Positions 26,501-39,094 of a stretch of 64,000 nucleotides of DNA are shown here, in pieces. This stretch comes from Alitta virens (taxonomy: Eukaryota > Annelida > Polychaeta > Phyllodocida > Nereididae), in assembly GCA_932294295.1 (NCBI GenBank), contig OW028573.1:53042329-53106328 (forward strand). Reading direction: 5' to 3'. Each line of letters starts with the position of its first letter. Position 1 is the first letter of the stretch. The notes below the pieces were generated by a model. That model was not told the DNA's origin. It searched no databases and worked only from the letters and a program-made list of their open reading frames with translations. The position numbers were made by a program, and so were the translations under genes.

Positions 26501-29500
26501 ATGTGCATTTCCCATCTCCTGTCCATCTTTTCTGTGACCGGCTGCCGTGAATGGACGAGTAAATTCAGGCATATTTGCTTGGTCTAAAAATTTAACAAAA
26601 ACAATGCACATAACACTAGAAATTTTTGGTGACATCAAAATGATGTCTTTATGTGTACATGTTCAATGTCTACAATATAATTTAGGTGTCAACAAATGGT
26701 AAAAATACCTTGAATCCATGCTTTCATAGGACCAGCAACTCTTTGAACATTACTTTGTATTCCTTCCATTTTGTGATTCCCAGTTTCTTCTTTTGTAATG
26801 GGTGGTGTGACCGCAGGAATAACGGGGGACGCTAGAATGACAATGAAAAGGCAGAGTCATGATCAGCCCCATTGAATAGTTTACATAAGTATTTCAACAC
26901 TTCAAAGACTCAAGTCATTGACCTATGAAACAGTTATGAAATAATAACATTCATTTCTTGACCCATATGCCTCGTTTTTCTTGAATCTTCAGGTTACATT
27001 GTTATATATGAACTATATCCTCAACATGCTATAACAGGGTCAATGTCTTGAATGTCTTCATTAGCATATGTAAAGTATAAAATCATTCTCTCTAATTGGC
27101 ATGGTGCCAAGCTCTCTGGCAACTAATACACAAAAGCTTTAGCCGGGTTTAGCAATGAGGGCAATCCGGTGTCACTTCACCTGCTAATCCTCTCAAAGCA
27201 CTGTGTCAAAATTGCTTTATGTGATAAATGGAGCATGTGATTTGTTGAAACTATTTCAGTGGAAATATATCAAATAGCAATCCATCTAAATGATTGATGT
27301 GTTATTAATGCATTCATGATTTTCAATTACTAATAATACATCATAGGGTGGCGGTGACTTACTAGACTGTTGATGAGATCTGAGCACTTCTTGAGAGATG
27401 GATGTGTCTTTAGAGCTGGCAATGTCAGATTTTATGGTACTTTTGTCTCCTTCCCCTAACTCCTGCTGCAGTCTGCGTTGATGCTGTAGAATTCTACTCA
27501 GGCGTTGTTCTTCTAATGATTCAAGCTGCAAAAATACATTGAATGCAACCTAATATAACTCCCGCCATTTTTTAAATTGATTAATTAATTATTTTTGGAA
27601 ATGTATATACTTTTCTTTTTACCATGTATGAGTGTTGTTGTTTTTGCGGAATAAATGCAAGTCTGAGTCTATAATACTGTCCTTATGAAACAGCAAATTC
27701 ATAAAATGTAATGCAAAAATACGTTTCTGTTCACTTACATCTTGAGCACCTGTTAGAGGACAAACTGACGCCAAGTACTGTGATAACTGAAAGTGTTGCC
27801 CTGGTCTGAAGTTTCTGCCTTTCCCTTGACTGTACAACCACTCAGCTTTTAAACTACAGAGATAAGTCACAAAAAATTAATTATACATAGAGAATGTTTG
27901 TTAATCAGGATCATATCACTGCCAAGTATTCATGTGTTTTTGTCTATATTTATCTATTTTAAAGAAACTTCGCCAGTCATGGGACTTGTATGTCTTGAAT
28001 TATCATTAAAGATTTGGACAAAGATTTTGACAAGAGTTGGACACTAAACTCCACATGGGCATCATGTGAATCCAGGACTCCCATTAGCTGAAGGGAGTGC
28101 CTGGATTCACAAGATGTCCTTATGTCTATGAGCTTGATTGCAACGCATGTACGGAAGAGGATTCAGTCTCACCTCTCCTTTTCTGATACAACATATCCAT
28201 CCAAAATATGAAGATTAAGGCACCAGTTAACCACAAATGGACGGTAATCAAACCCTCTGATTCAGTCAAGGATTATCACAACAACATTATAAAATACTAC
28301 AAATACTACTATCTGCAATGCTTCGTCAAAGTTTTATGGTCAAGGATACTGAGTTGCGCCGGTCATAACCACACAGGGATTATTCATCACAGATAACTGT
28401 TCCAGACTTTGCAAATTTGCCAAATGGCACACCTGAAAATTGAAATAAATTGAACAGTTAATCATTCCTCATGTGTGTGTCTCTCCTATAGGTTTCAATA
28501 TAGAGATAGAATACTTTGTGTTTCTTCATCAATCAAGTCAATACCATTTAATTGTCAATGAGCTATTGTGACTGCAAGTTTGACTATTTTCAAGAGAAAC
28601 AAAATTAAACAAACCTCATTGAGATCCGATATTTCATTCTCAGCAAGTGACAAGATATTCAATGACAAAGGCAGGTGAGAGGAAGCAGTGCGTAAGGAAC
28701 TTATGATATTTCCATGTAACAGCAGACTCTGAAAAATATAAAATTAAGAAAATCTAACTGGCTTAAAAGTAGAAGTTGAAATGCTGTTATGAAATCAAAT
28801 TGAATGTGTAAAGACATTTTATTTATTCTTGCTTTTTTTAACTGAGTAATGTTTTTATATTTTAAATTTCTGCTTTAAATTTTTAACATTTATATTTATC
28901 TGTCAAATTTACACCTATTTAATTTTAAAGACTGTATTTCACAAATGTAAAGCGCTTAGCTATGCCTTGTGGCAATCAGTAGCACTCTATCAAATGAATA
29001 ATATAATAATAATAACAATGATGGACAATATAATTTCAAATAGCATGATGTATCACCATGATCAATGGAGAAAAATCATTGACTCACCCTCAGATTTGTC
29101 AAACACGAAATATCAGATATGTGCGAGATACTGTTGTCTGAGAGATCGAGATGCTGCAAGCAAGTAAGGCTGGTTAATCCTTCAATAACTTTAATGTTGT
29201 TTCCAGAAAGACTCAGCCAGGTCAGCTTTGTGAGGTTCTTCAGTCCTGTAATCAAATGAAATCATTAATTCAGTTGGATAAGTAGTTATATCATGCTTTT
29301 ATTAGCGGCTTATATTTTTTTTTCTATTGTGTATGTGGATTTTAAACACGTATTATAAGTTAACTTGGTGGCTGGAACCTTGATTATTGAAATTTTATTG
29401 CTTTCTGTATTTACATTAATGTCTCTTTCATGTTATCTTTTAACTGAATGACATATGTATCACTTATGATATTTTACATGTCAATAAAATCTATATATAT

Positions 29501-32500
29501 ATATATCCTCCATGTACTAACATGAACTTACACGCTTGCAAGTGATAAAACATTTTATTTTTAATTAAAGATTATTCTCGATATACACGATATACCAAAA
29601 GGTAAAACATAAGAGCAGAGCTTTATAATCGTAGGTTACAGGTAAGCCAGGCTCTGCTATTCACTCACACCTGTAGGCAAGCTTAGCTGATGGTACCAGG
29701 AATTCCCCAATGACACAACTTTCCTGAGTTTTTTGGTCTAGCCGTAAACTCTGTAGACAGTGCATTAATGCTGTATCCACACGAAAAATTGTACCCTGAT
29801 AAATGAAATAATTACCTTCAATCGCCCCAATATTGTTATTTGGCAGACTCAAGACTGTCAGGTTTGTCAGCTGGTTCACTCCTACCATGCGTGTCAGCTG
29901 ATTCTCAGCAATGGAAAGCTAAAAATAAAATGACACAAATCATAACGCAACAAAGACTATGTGAACAATATATTGTATCTCTGTGTTTGATGTAATTTGA
30001 TTGTAATTTTTCACCCAATTAACAATTAAATTGAAAAGAAAATCATGCACTGCACTGTCTGCACATGTAACAATTTTCGAAACTGATTAACAATACCCAT
30101 TACAAAATCTTAAATTACGATCAACACGAGAACAAAAAAAAAATCAAGGATTCATCATGCAACCAGCAGCGATCAGATGACCTGTTGTGTAGGTCTACAC
30201 CAGCATCTCCGTTACTTGCATGATGCAGAAGTTTAACATCAAAGGGACATGCCCAGACATGTTGCCAGCCTGACTAACTACCTTCATTTATCATCTATTT
30301 GCTGTTGTGACAACTGGGTGTTTATTGCCATGGTTATCAAAACCAAAACAAAGCAGAAATGTGATGCTTTTATTGACTAATTTTTTAACAATCCTAATCA
30401 GTACAGGGTGTTGACCTGATTATGCTTGATTGGCTTATCCTTTGTGATTCAATTGCATACTCATTTTCATACAGAACAAAATATTTTACAATATGGGAAA
30501 GTTATTTGTTTTTTTTTTCTGGTAAATGTCACTTCCCTCAATGCAATATACGTTGGTAACTAGGCAGCTATAACAGCATTTTGGTTGCCATGGATAGCAA
30601 AAACAAAGGGTCATCAAAAAGTAATCTTCATAAGCTTTCATATGATATGCCATTTGTGTGGTTTTCTGTCACATGTTAAATACTGTGACATAAGTTATCC
30701 TTGAAATGACAGAAAATTGGAATAATATCCATATTTGGTATGATTCCATCAGTGTCCTTGACCTTTGACCTCGAAGGTCTTTTCCATATTTGCAATCCTA
30801 TATCTCTGGCTATTGTATCATTAGTTGTGGATTATAGCAATCTTGCTAACTCACATTTTCTGTTGAATATTGAAAATGCAAATTTTTGTCACCATGGCAA
30901 CTGTTTTTGTGAATATCTAAAAATGCTCAAGGATGCCAAACTGGCACCCGTCAGATTTGGATTCAGCACCCTCAAATTACCCAGTATCAACAAAACAATT
31001 ACTGCCATACTCCATGTTACGCTTACCCTACTTTTTGACAAAGTTCTACTGGACTATAAGGTTCATAACCAATAAATGGCAAGGTTTTTTTGTAATTGTT
31101 ATTTTTATTTGATTTTTATCACTTAAACTTGAGCTGAGAACATTTCTGACACAGATTTAACATTAGTACAGAATTTATTGATATTAGCAGGCAAAAGAAT
31201 GTTTTATTTTAAGTTCAATTCATGCTTTAATTTTTCAATATTGCAAGCCCAGCACCAACCAATGTTGATTCCTACATGGTTAATAATGGAAAAGTTTCAG
31301 CCACTTTTTAGGCTTAAGATTGAAAACAACCAAAGACAAAGAATGCAACCAGCAGCCTACTTCAGTGACCAAACAATGCAATCCATGTGAAAGATTTAAT
31401 ACATAATCAATAATTTCAATGGATCTGCCACTTGGCCCAGTGCCTTTGTGGGGGTGAAAATTTGTAATCTTCCTTACCAGTCTGTAACCAGACATAATCA
31501 ATAGTCATTCCAATAATCAGGTTTGAGTTCTCCATTTTGAATCACACAGCATTCAGCAAGGGCAGCAAATTGCTTAGCACGGTGCAATATGAAATTTAAG
31601 TAATAATAGTATACAAGTATTCAAATAAACGACAAAGGCTTTGTGACTGGTTGCGGCCTACTGCTATGTCATGAGATAATGATATCATTTGCATATTCAT
31701 GCAATACAAAATCCTAACCAGTTTTGGTTGTCAGTCACTTCGCTTGGTTGAATCCTTAAATTTACTATTAAACATTTTTGTAAACCATTTAGAAATACCC
31801 ATTGATGACAATCATGACATGGTTCATTAGTAAATTACAACCGACACTGTTTGACATTGTAAAGTCGCCCCTGTGATACTAGGCCCATTGCCTGAAAATG
31901 TTGACATACAAATGTATGTCTCAATCTGTAGATGCTGAATTGTTGTTTCAGCAGTGTTCAGTGGAGTCATTGTCAGCAAGTTGCTGTCATCTAATTGTTA
32001 ATTAACCATGTTAACAATAGTGAGAAACACTGATAAGAAGCAAATTACACTCACCTGTTGGAGATCAGTATACGCATCCAGATTTTCTATCTTGGTCAGG
32101 TTGTTTTTGTCGTATATCAAAGTAGTTGGCCAAGCATTGGGAACCAGTTCTATGCGACGAACTCCTTGGCCAGTAAAATCCAACACAGCACATTCTTCTC
32201 CTAAAAAAATACACTGACTTTGATATTATGAATTCCAACTTTCAAAAGTTTACATAATTTGACAGGGCAAAGTAGTCATGGTTCCATATTTCTATGAGCC
32301 CAGTACAGACTACATAGATTCATTATTCTGAATCTGACAGCACAGCAGAGCAACACAGGCAAGCTCCAATGAACAGAATTATCATTGAAACAATTTAGCG
32401 TAGTTTAGTTACACAGTAATCCCAGTTCTGAGATAACCTAGAGCTCAGGTAATTCTGTGAGTTCACACATGGTGTCAGTTTACAAATTTGCCCACAAAAC

Positions 32501-34105
32501 AAGTAAATCACCATGTTTAGACATCACATGGCATTGCTGTTATTATAGAAGGCCAGCAACCGACTATCAAATAACTGAACATCAGTTTGTCAACACTGTC
32601 ATTATATATCATACGCTAGTTTGAAAATAACTCATAACTATAATACCAGAACTTAGTAGAAGATATTACAAATAACAGTCATATGTCTATTGAGAAATGA
32701 ATGAGACTGGTTTTTCAATGAACATAAATTATCAGAACAAGCTACTGTAGTCTATTTGCTTATTTAAAATTTTTATGACTTCTTTAAAAGAGATAAAAAA
32801 AATCATAAAAATTAATATTAAGAGGTCCGTATAGAAGGTTCTGCAGTATAAATAAGCATAGTATATTTGACTAGCTGACATATCAAAAAAAACATTATTG
32901 ACAGGCCTATGATTAATTAATTCATCAATAAAACACCAGAAAAATCCCCAACTCAAACTGATATTGAACTGGTAAAGATGACAGGTAAACTTTAGTGCAA
33001 CACTGTCAGCTGTGACCACCTTTTTTATTGCATGGTTTTACTGGGACGAGCTAACAGAGGGGAAACTTGGAATATAGAAGGCACAAAACTCCAATGCAAT
33101 GCTTGAACAGTTAACATGGAAACGGCCCATATTCTAGGGAATTCCAGTATTGGCAGTATGCTGTACAAAAAGTACCTACATCAATACCTTGCACAGTATT
33201 TATATGAATATTTATACAGATATGAATACTTATACAGATCTATATAATTCAAGGGAATATGATATATATTGAATGAATTGGATAGTACTGAAAAAATAGT
33301 AACCCTAAAACATGTTATGCTAAATGCAAATGACACCAATTGCCAATAACTCTATAACAACTTGCAGATTAATTCAAGCCCCTAATCATGCTGATGCATG
33401 CATGTGACCATGGACAAACCCCATTATGTGACAAAAAGAAAAACATAGCATTGGGCAGGTAATTGGTTAATTTGGACAGTCAATTAAAGCCCGGAAAGCA
33501 GCATACATAAATGCACCAGAACAAGTTCAGACTTCATTTCAAGTCCTTTCTGGCAATGTCAATTGTCATTCATGATAGCTCATGATTAACATTTGTCAAA
33601 GTAGATCATGGACTCCTACTGTGTAATTACCATAACAAACCAGAATGAAAATACGGCAGGACTGGTAGGAGCTTATAATATATTTGCCAAAATTTGCAAT
33701 TATTGATGGCAAAAGAAAAAACTAAGAACACTTTTTTTTTTTTAATCAAACTTACTGGTTTAACATTGTCGCAATATCATTGTCAAGAGCCAATTAAAAA
33801 TTGTATGTTTATCTATGACAACTGCCAGCCTAGCTGGGCTGCAGCTGAATAGAGTACCATGCATGGTGAGCGACTAAGCGTGTCGTTGTCATGTAAACAT
33901 TCATGACACTGACAGTGACAGCTGTGATTTGAAGTAACCATCTGTACGTACTAGCTTGTACCCTGCTAGCTCTTTCAAACAAGGGGCAAATGAAAGCATT
34001 AATAAGTTACAATATATACACACATAAAAGAAAAACCCAAGTGTCAGTGACGTTATTCCAAATGGACTGAAATTAATTTCAATTTGGCTTACCTTCTTGC
34101 GCCAT
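20509..34105 (-). CDS. CEP97: Centrosomal protein CEP97, long form with FN3-like domain
   Basis: Minus-strand gene of 24 coding exons, all GT-AG and phase-consistent, giving about 1735 residues. Exons: 34093-34105, 32055-32200, 29816-29918, 29088-29245, 28615-28728, 28350-28432, 28173-28256, 27739-27853, 27363-27525, 26709-26831, 26470-26583, 25755-26384, 25500-25653, 25333-25408, 25113-25246, 24868-25030, 24701-24779, 24466-24558, 24214-24366, 23846-24079, 21719-23198, 21367-21520, 21196-21240, 20509-21105. Residues about 15-235 are leucine-rich repeats with their cap; [23 protein letters not shown] and [14 protein letters not shown] match vertebrate CEP97. An IQ motif ([16 protein letters not shown]) lies at about 617-635, followed by helix. 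CEP97 binds CP110, caps centrioles and restrains ciliogenesis. Beyond the usual length of about 865 residues come an FN3-like fold (about 849-945), a roughly 490-residue Ser/Arg/Lys-rich exon and a basic tail. The start codon sits in CAAAATGGCGC, a YY1-like context. I saw no internal stop or second promoter, but separate transcripts cannot be excluded. Confidence 0.92.
23461..23653. mobile_element. Probable MITE in CEP97 intron 20
   Basis: Ends are GACGGCGCCATATTTG and the near reverse complement around 23625-23653 (AAAATGGC...GCGCCGTC); the inverted similarity extends imperfectly inwards (ATTCTGGGA against TCCCATAAT). No coding capacity. Borders are approximate. Confidence 0.45.
28057..28119. 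other. 63-nt near-perfect hairpin in CEP97 intron 7
   Basis: Arms around GTGAATCCAGG and CCTGGATTCAC, continued by CTCCC/GGGAG inwards and about nine further positions outwards, form a stem of about 25 pairs with one mismatch, one G-U pair and one small bulge. The loop is ATTAGCTGAA. The size suits a microRNA precursor on either strand, but an inverted-repeat relic is equally possible. Confidence 0.5.
30888..30901. promoter_or_regulatory. Perfect X-box-like motif in CEP97 intron 2
   Basis: GTCACCATGGCAAC matches the RFX-factor X-box pattern (GTNRCC, 0-3 nt, RGYAAC). RFX factors drive cilium and centriole genes. Related CCATGG phrases lie nearby (about 30328 and 30586), so the motif may belong to a repeat and occur here by chance. 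Confidence 0.3.
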
Positions 34106-34416
34106 TTTGAAACATTCCCGCTTCTGAGCAGACAGGTGCGTGATTGGTCATTCAGGACAACATAGAAGCAGACAGTCTTTTTCTCTTAGTTTGGATCATT
34201 TCAACATTAGTAACGTGTAGAATAAATGTCCAGAGCAACACTTCAATACGATCACGACAGTTTTTCGGCGAAGCTCAAGTTTCTGACGAGTCTCAAACTT
34301 TTCGATCACTTGTAAACATTGACGGGTCGCATGAGCAACACTTAGCTGTTTTGAACTAAGCCAACGTCAGAGCACCCGTTCCACTCCCACAATCCTCCTC
34401 TTCTACTTCCGTCAAA
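34106..34416. promoter_or_regulatory. Bidirectional CEP97/RPL24 promoter
   Basis: Only 311 bp separate the divergent start codons. Visible elements are an inverted CCAAT box (GATTGG at about 34142), a YY1-like motif overlapping the CEP97 start, and a pyrimidine tract CCTCCTCTTCTACTTCC (about 34394-34410) just before the RPL24 ATG. The tract fits the 5' terminal oligopyrimidine signal that places ribosomal protein mRNAs under growth control. Confidence 0.7.
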
Positions 34417-37400
34417 ATGAAGTAAGACATGACTTTTCTATATGGGAATAAAAATCGAGGAAAATCACGATTATTTACCACTCATCGGGTGATATTGATA
34501 CAGCAGAACAATTTATAATCATGTTAGCTTTACTGACGTTTCGATTTTTACTATTTCAGGATAGCGCTGTGCTCCTTCAGTGGCTTCAAAATATACCCGG
34601 GCCACGGGAAAAGGGTGATCAAAGCTGATGGCAGGGTATGCATTGCAAACGTTTCATGTGTTTGTTGAACATTTTCTCAGCTGAAGTGAGCTTGTCCTTT
34701 CCCTATTCTTGCTTTAAATGATATGACTGCAATTTAGCAATTAGTCAGATTAGACGTTAGATTGTTAGTAAATGTTACACTCCGTCACTGATTCTGTCAA
34801 TGGATAGTGATGATGACATATGTGTCAATGATGATATCCATGTCTGTATAAAAATATATATATATATATACTTGTAATACAATTTTATACAGATGTATAC
34901 CTGTCAGTGTCAGGCTGTGTCGACTGTGAACTGGATTGAGCTATTTTCATTTGGTGTCTTTGCTTGATTCTAGTTTCCATCATGTTGATGAATTAAAATA
35001 TTTTGAAGTTCATTTCACGATTTTGTAAGAAATGTTGCTGTTCAGTTCTCTCTAGAGGATAGATACTCCATCTAAGTTCTCTCATTTACCAGTTTACTCA
35101 GAACTGTGTTGCTGCAGTATGTAACACTGAGCTTTGATACTGGTCATTGTTGGACAACTTTCTTCTACCACTGTTCGGTAATATTGTGCTTTATGGGTAT
35201 TTCATTGTTATTTTTTATTTTCAGGCTTTTGATTTCATCAACGCAAAATGCGAAAAATCCCATGCCATGAGGCGCAATCCCAGGAAGATCAACTGGACTG
35301 TGTTGTACCGTAGGAAGCACAGGAAAGGTCAGCAGGAGGAGATCTCCAAAAAGCGCACTCGTCGCACAACAAAATTCCAGAGGGCTATCACTGGGGCCAC
35401 TTTGGCTGATATCATGGCTAAGAGGAACCAAAAGCCCGAAGTTAGAAAAGCTCAGAGAGATCAGGCAATCAGGTACATCTCTTAATTTGTAGAATATTGC
35501 AGAAATTTGTCCATTTCAGCGCTCAATGTATAGTCCTGAAAACGGCGACCATGAGTGCTAGGATCGCGATTGCCACAATCGAGGCACCCCTGGTGGCTGA
35601 TGTCTGAATTACATTTATCATTGATTGGGGTAGTCCTCAGATGTGTTAATGACAATTGGGATAGTTCAGAATAGGTTATTAGCCTCAGAAGTGTGAACAT
35701 TTTGTTCAAGTTGTCCAGTTTGATATCTCAGGGCTCCTGTGAGACAATACATAGAAAATAAAGAAAATAATTGTATTACCATACTTTTATGTGTGATGGC
35801 CCTGGTTGGGGTACGTACTGATATTGAGTACAACTGTGTTAGCATAATTAATTCTCCAATATCCACACTTGCAGGCTGAAGCAGGCTATTTAAGGTTGAC
35901 ATGATGATTTCTGATAGAGTGCCATCATATCAGCAATGATGACTACCAAATTTACTGATCAACCATATGATTTTGATGTGTTATTCTTTTGTGTGGATTT
36001 CTTGATTGTTCACTTATGGTTGATATTGTGCTTCAATTGGGATAGTTTAGAATAGGTTATTAACCTCAGAGGTGCAAACATTTTGTTCAAGTATATCTCA
36101 GGGCTTGTGAGACAATACACAGAAAATAAAGAAATTTAATTGTATTGCTATACTTTTATGTGTGATGGCCCTGCCCTGGTTGGGGTACGTACTGATTAGG
36201 GGTCCATATCGTGTGTTTCCAATGATCTGGTACGAATCTATTGATTGGACAATCAATACACAATATATCGATTGATACGAAAACTTGAAAAGAAAGACGA
36301 AATTAAGCTAATAAATGGTAGTGCATGCAAAATTCACCAGGTGGTGCAAATTACGTTCAACAGGGTATAGTGGCTGTACCATAATATCAACCACGCAAAC
36401 ACTTAATTTTCGGCGGAATACGAGTTTTGTGCATGGAAATGAACATATTTAAGAAGTCGAACGATTATCGGTTGCCCCAATAAAGTGATTCATGTAATCA
36501 TATCGATTGAAACATCCGGTTTAATCGATATATCGTGAACAGGTACAGACCCCTAGACTACTGATATTGAGGACAACTGTGTCAGCATAATTCTCCAATA
36601 TCCACACTTGCAGGCTGAAGCAGGCTATTTAAGGTTGACATGATGATTTCTGATAGAGTGCCATCATATCAGCAATGATGACTACCAAATTTACTGATCA
36701 ACCATATAATTTTTATGTGTTATTCTTTTGTGTGGATTTCTTGATTGTTTTCTTATGATTGATATTGTGCTTCAATTGGGATAATTCAGAATAGGTTATT
36801 AGCCTCAGAGGTGTAAACATTTGTTCAAGTTGTCCAGTATGATATCTCAGGGCTCCTGTGAGACAATACATAGAAAATAGAGAAACTTAATTGTATTACC
36901 ATACTTTTATGTGTGATGGCCCTGGTTGGGGTACGTACTGATATTGAGTACAACTGCGTTAGCATAATTCTCCAATATCCACACTTGTAGGCTGAAGCAG
37001 GCTGTTTAAGGTTGACATGATGATTTCTGATAGAGTGCCATCATATCAGCAATGATGACTACCAAATTTACTGATCAACCATATGATTTTGATGTGTTAT
37101 TCTTTTGTGTGGATTTCTTGATTGTTCACTTATGTTTGATATTGTGCTTCAATTGGGATAGTTCAGAATAGGTTATTAACCTCAGAGGTGCAAACATTTT
37201 GTTCAAGTATATCTCAGGGCTTGTGAGACAATACACAGAAAATAAAGAAATTTAATTGTATTGCTATACTTTTATGTGTGATGGCCCTGCCCTGGTTGGG
37301 GTACGTACTGATTAGGGGTCCATATCGTGTGTTTCCAATGATCTGGTACGAATCTATTGATTGGACAATCAATACACAATATATCGATTGATACGAAAAC

Positions 37401-39078
37401 TTGAAAAGAAAGACGAAATTAAGCTAATAAATGGTAGTGCATGCAAAATTCACCAGGTGGTGCAAATTACGTTCAACAGGGTATAGTGGCTGTACCATAA
37501 TATCAACCACGCAAACACTTAATTTTCGGCGGAATACGAGTTTTGTGCATGGAAATGAACATATTTAAGAAGTCGAACGATTATCGGTTGCCCCAATAAA
37601 GTGATTCATGTAATCATATCGATTGAAACATCCGGTTTAATCGATATATCGTGAACAGGTACAGACCCCTAGACTACTGATATTGAGGACAACTGTGTCA
37701 GCATAATTCTCCAATATCCACACTTGCAGGCTGAAGCAGGCTATTTAAGGTTGACATGATGATTTCTGATAGAGTGCCATCATATCAGCAATGATGACTA
37801 CCAAATTTACTGATCAACCATATAATTTTTATGTGTTATTCTTTTGTGTGGATTTCTTGATTGTTTTCTTATGATTGATATTGTGCTTCAATTGGGATAA
37901 TTCAGAATAGGTTATTAGCCTCAGAGGTGTAAACATTTGTTCAAGTTGTCCAGTATGATATCTCAGGGCTCCTGTGAGACAATACATAGAAAATAGAGAA
38001 ACTTAATTGTATTACCATACTTTTATGTGTGATGGCCCTGGTTGGGGTACGTACTGATATTGAGTACAACTGCGTTAGCATAATTCTCCAATATCCACAC
38101 TTGTAGGCTGAAGCAGGCTGTTTAAGGTTGACATGATGATTTCTGATAGAGTGCCATCATATCAGCAATGATGACTACCAAATTTACTGATCAACCATAT
38201 GATTTTGATGTGTTATTCTTTTGTGTGGATTTCTTTATTGTTCACTTATGTTTGATATGTGCTTCAATTGGGATAGTTCAGAATAGGTTATTAACCTCAG
38301 AGGTGCAAACATTTTGTTCAAGTTGTCCAGTATGATATCTCAGGGCTCCTGTGAGACAATACATAGAAAATAGAGAAACTTAATTGTATTACCATACTTT
38401 TATGTGGGATGGCCCTGGTTGGGGTACGTACTGATATCGAGTACAACTGTGTTAGCATAATTAATTCTCCAATATCCACACTTGTAGGCTGAAGCAGGCT
38501 GTTTAAGGTTGACATGATGATTTCTGATAGAGTGCCATCATATCAGCAATGATGACTACCAAATTTACTGATCAGCCATATGATTTTGATGTGTTATTCT
38601 TTTGTGCGGATTTCTTGATTGTTCACTTATGTTTGATATTGTGCTTCAGGGCTTACAAAGAAAAGCAGAAGGCCAAGGACGTTCAAAAGAAAGCCAAGGT
38701 AAAGTATTAATCAACTTATTTATGCGCCTAAGTGGCAGTATTATTTTGATATGGTCATTTTATGCTATGCATAATATTGTTAATGTAATCAATTGTGCCA
38801 TTCATCACCTGCTGTTAAGTACCTGCTATTTCAAATATAAACTGCAAAATGTACTTTAGCCAAATGTTGGTTATTAGGCCAGTGACTAGCATTGTCCCAG
38901 CTTGGGTTTATTTTGTCGTATTACTAGTTTAATTAGTGTATGTGCTTATCCCTCCATTGTACACTTACGCTCTGTTTTGTATGCATTTTTACAGCCATCA
39001 GCGTCTAAGTCGGCTACTAAACAGAGGGTTCCCAGGAGCAACCCTACCAGCAAGCCACGTGTGGGTGGAAAACGATAA
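34417..39078 (+). CDS. RPL24: 60S ribosomal protein L24 (eL24)
   Basis: Five coding exons (34417-34421, 34560-34635, 35225-35472, 38650-38698, 38995-39078) encode about 153 residues. The first exon holds only ATGAA. The protein starts [20 protein letters not shown], with the zinc-ribbon-like N-terminus of eL24. It continues with [19 protein letters not shown] and [20 protein letters not shown] and ends RVGGKR, all hallmark eL24 segments. It is a structural component of the large cytosolic ribosomal subunit, near intersubunit bridges. An AATAAA lies 11 nt after the stop (39089-39094). A pyrimidine tract ahead of the ATG implies TOP-type regulation. The gene is head-to-head with CEP97. Intron 3 is swollen to 3177 bp by tandem repeats. 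Certain. Confidence 0.99.
36197..36558. mobile_element. Inverted-repeat insertion in the RPL24 intron array, copy 1
   Basis: Starts TAGGGGTC and ends GACCCCTAGAC; comparison with empty repeat units shows it is bracketed by TACTGAT on both sides, a duplication of 7 (possibly 8) bp. About 360 bp, rich in ATCGAT-type palindromes, no coding capacity. Termini and duplication size suggest a nonautonomous hAT-like element. Confidence 0.75.
37313..37674. mobile_element. Inverted-repeat insertion in the RPL24 intron array, copy 2
   Basis: Near-identical to the copy 1116 bp upstream, including flanks, so it arose by duplication of the surrounding repeat block rather than by a second transposition. Confidence 0.75.
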
Positions 39079-39088
39079 ATGATTGTTG

Positions 39089-39094
39089 AATAAA
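39089..39094 (+). terminator. RPL24 polyadenylation signal
   Basis: Canonical AATAAA 11 nt after the stop codon, giving a very short 3' UTR as is usual for ribosomal protein genes. Confidence 0.9.

Larger units (their letters stand above)
35653..38646 (+). repeat. Higher-order tandem repeat filling RPL24 intron 3
   Basis: Six units of about 376-382 bp begin CAATTGGGATA at 35653, 36034, 36773, 37150, 37889 and 38265, and the last runs into the exon 4 acceptor. Units 2 and 4 carry the same insertion of about 360 bp. The pair made of unit 2 plus unit 3 (36034-37149) is repeated almost identically as units 4 plus 5 (period about 1116 bp). Each unit ends like the genuine 3' splice site (GATATTGTGCTTCA), but the following G of the acceptor AG is replaced (CAATTG instead of CAGGGC). 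The array therefore looks derived from the 3' end of the intron. Confidence 0.93.

Noticed and set aside
34636..35224. C/D-box snoRNA in RPL24 intron 2
   Set aside because: A TGATGA-like C box is visible near 34808, but no properly spaced D box or terminal stem was found.
35666..38515. Open frames of 65-78 residues repeated in RPL24 intron 3
   Set aside because: They are the same repeat unit read in one frame, antisense to the gene, with no motif; chance frames in a tandem array.
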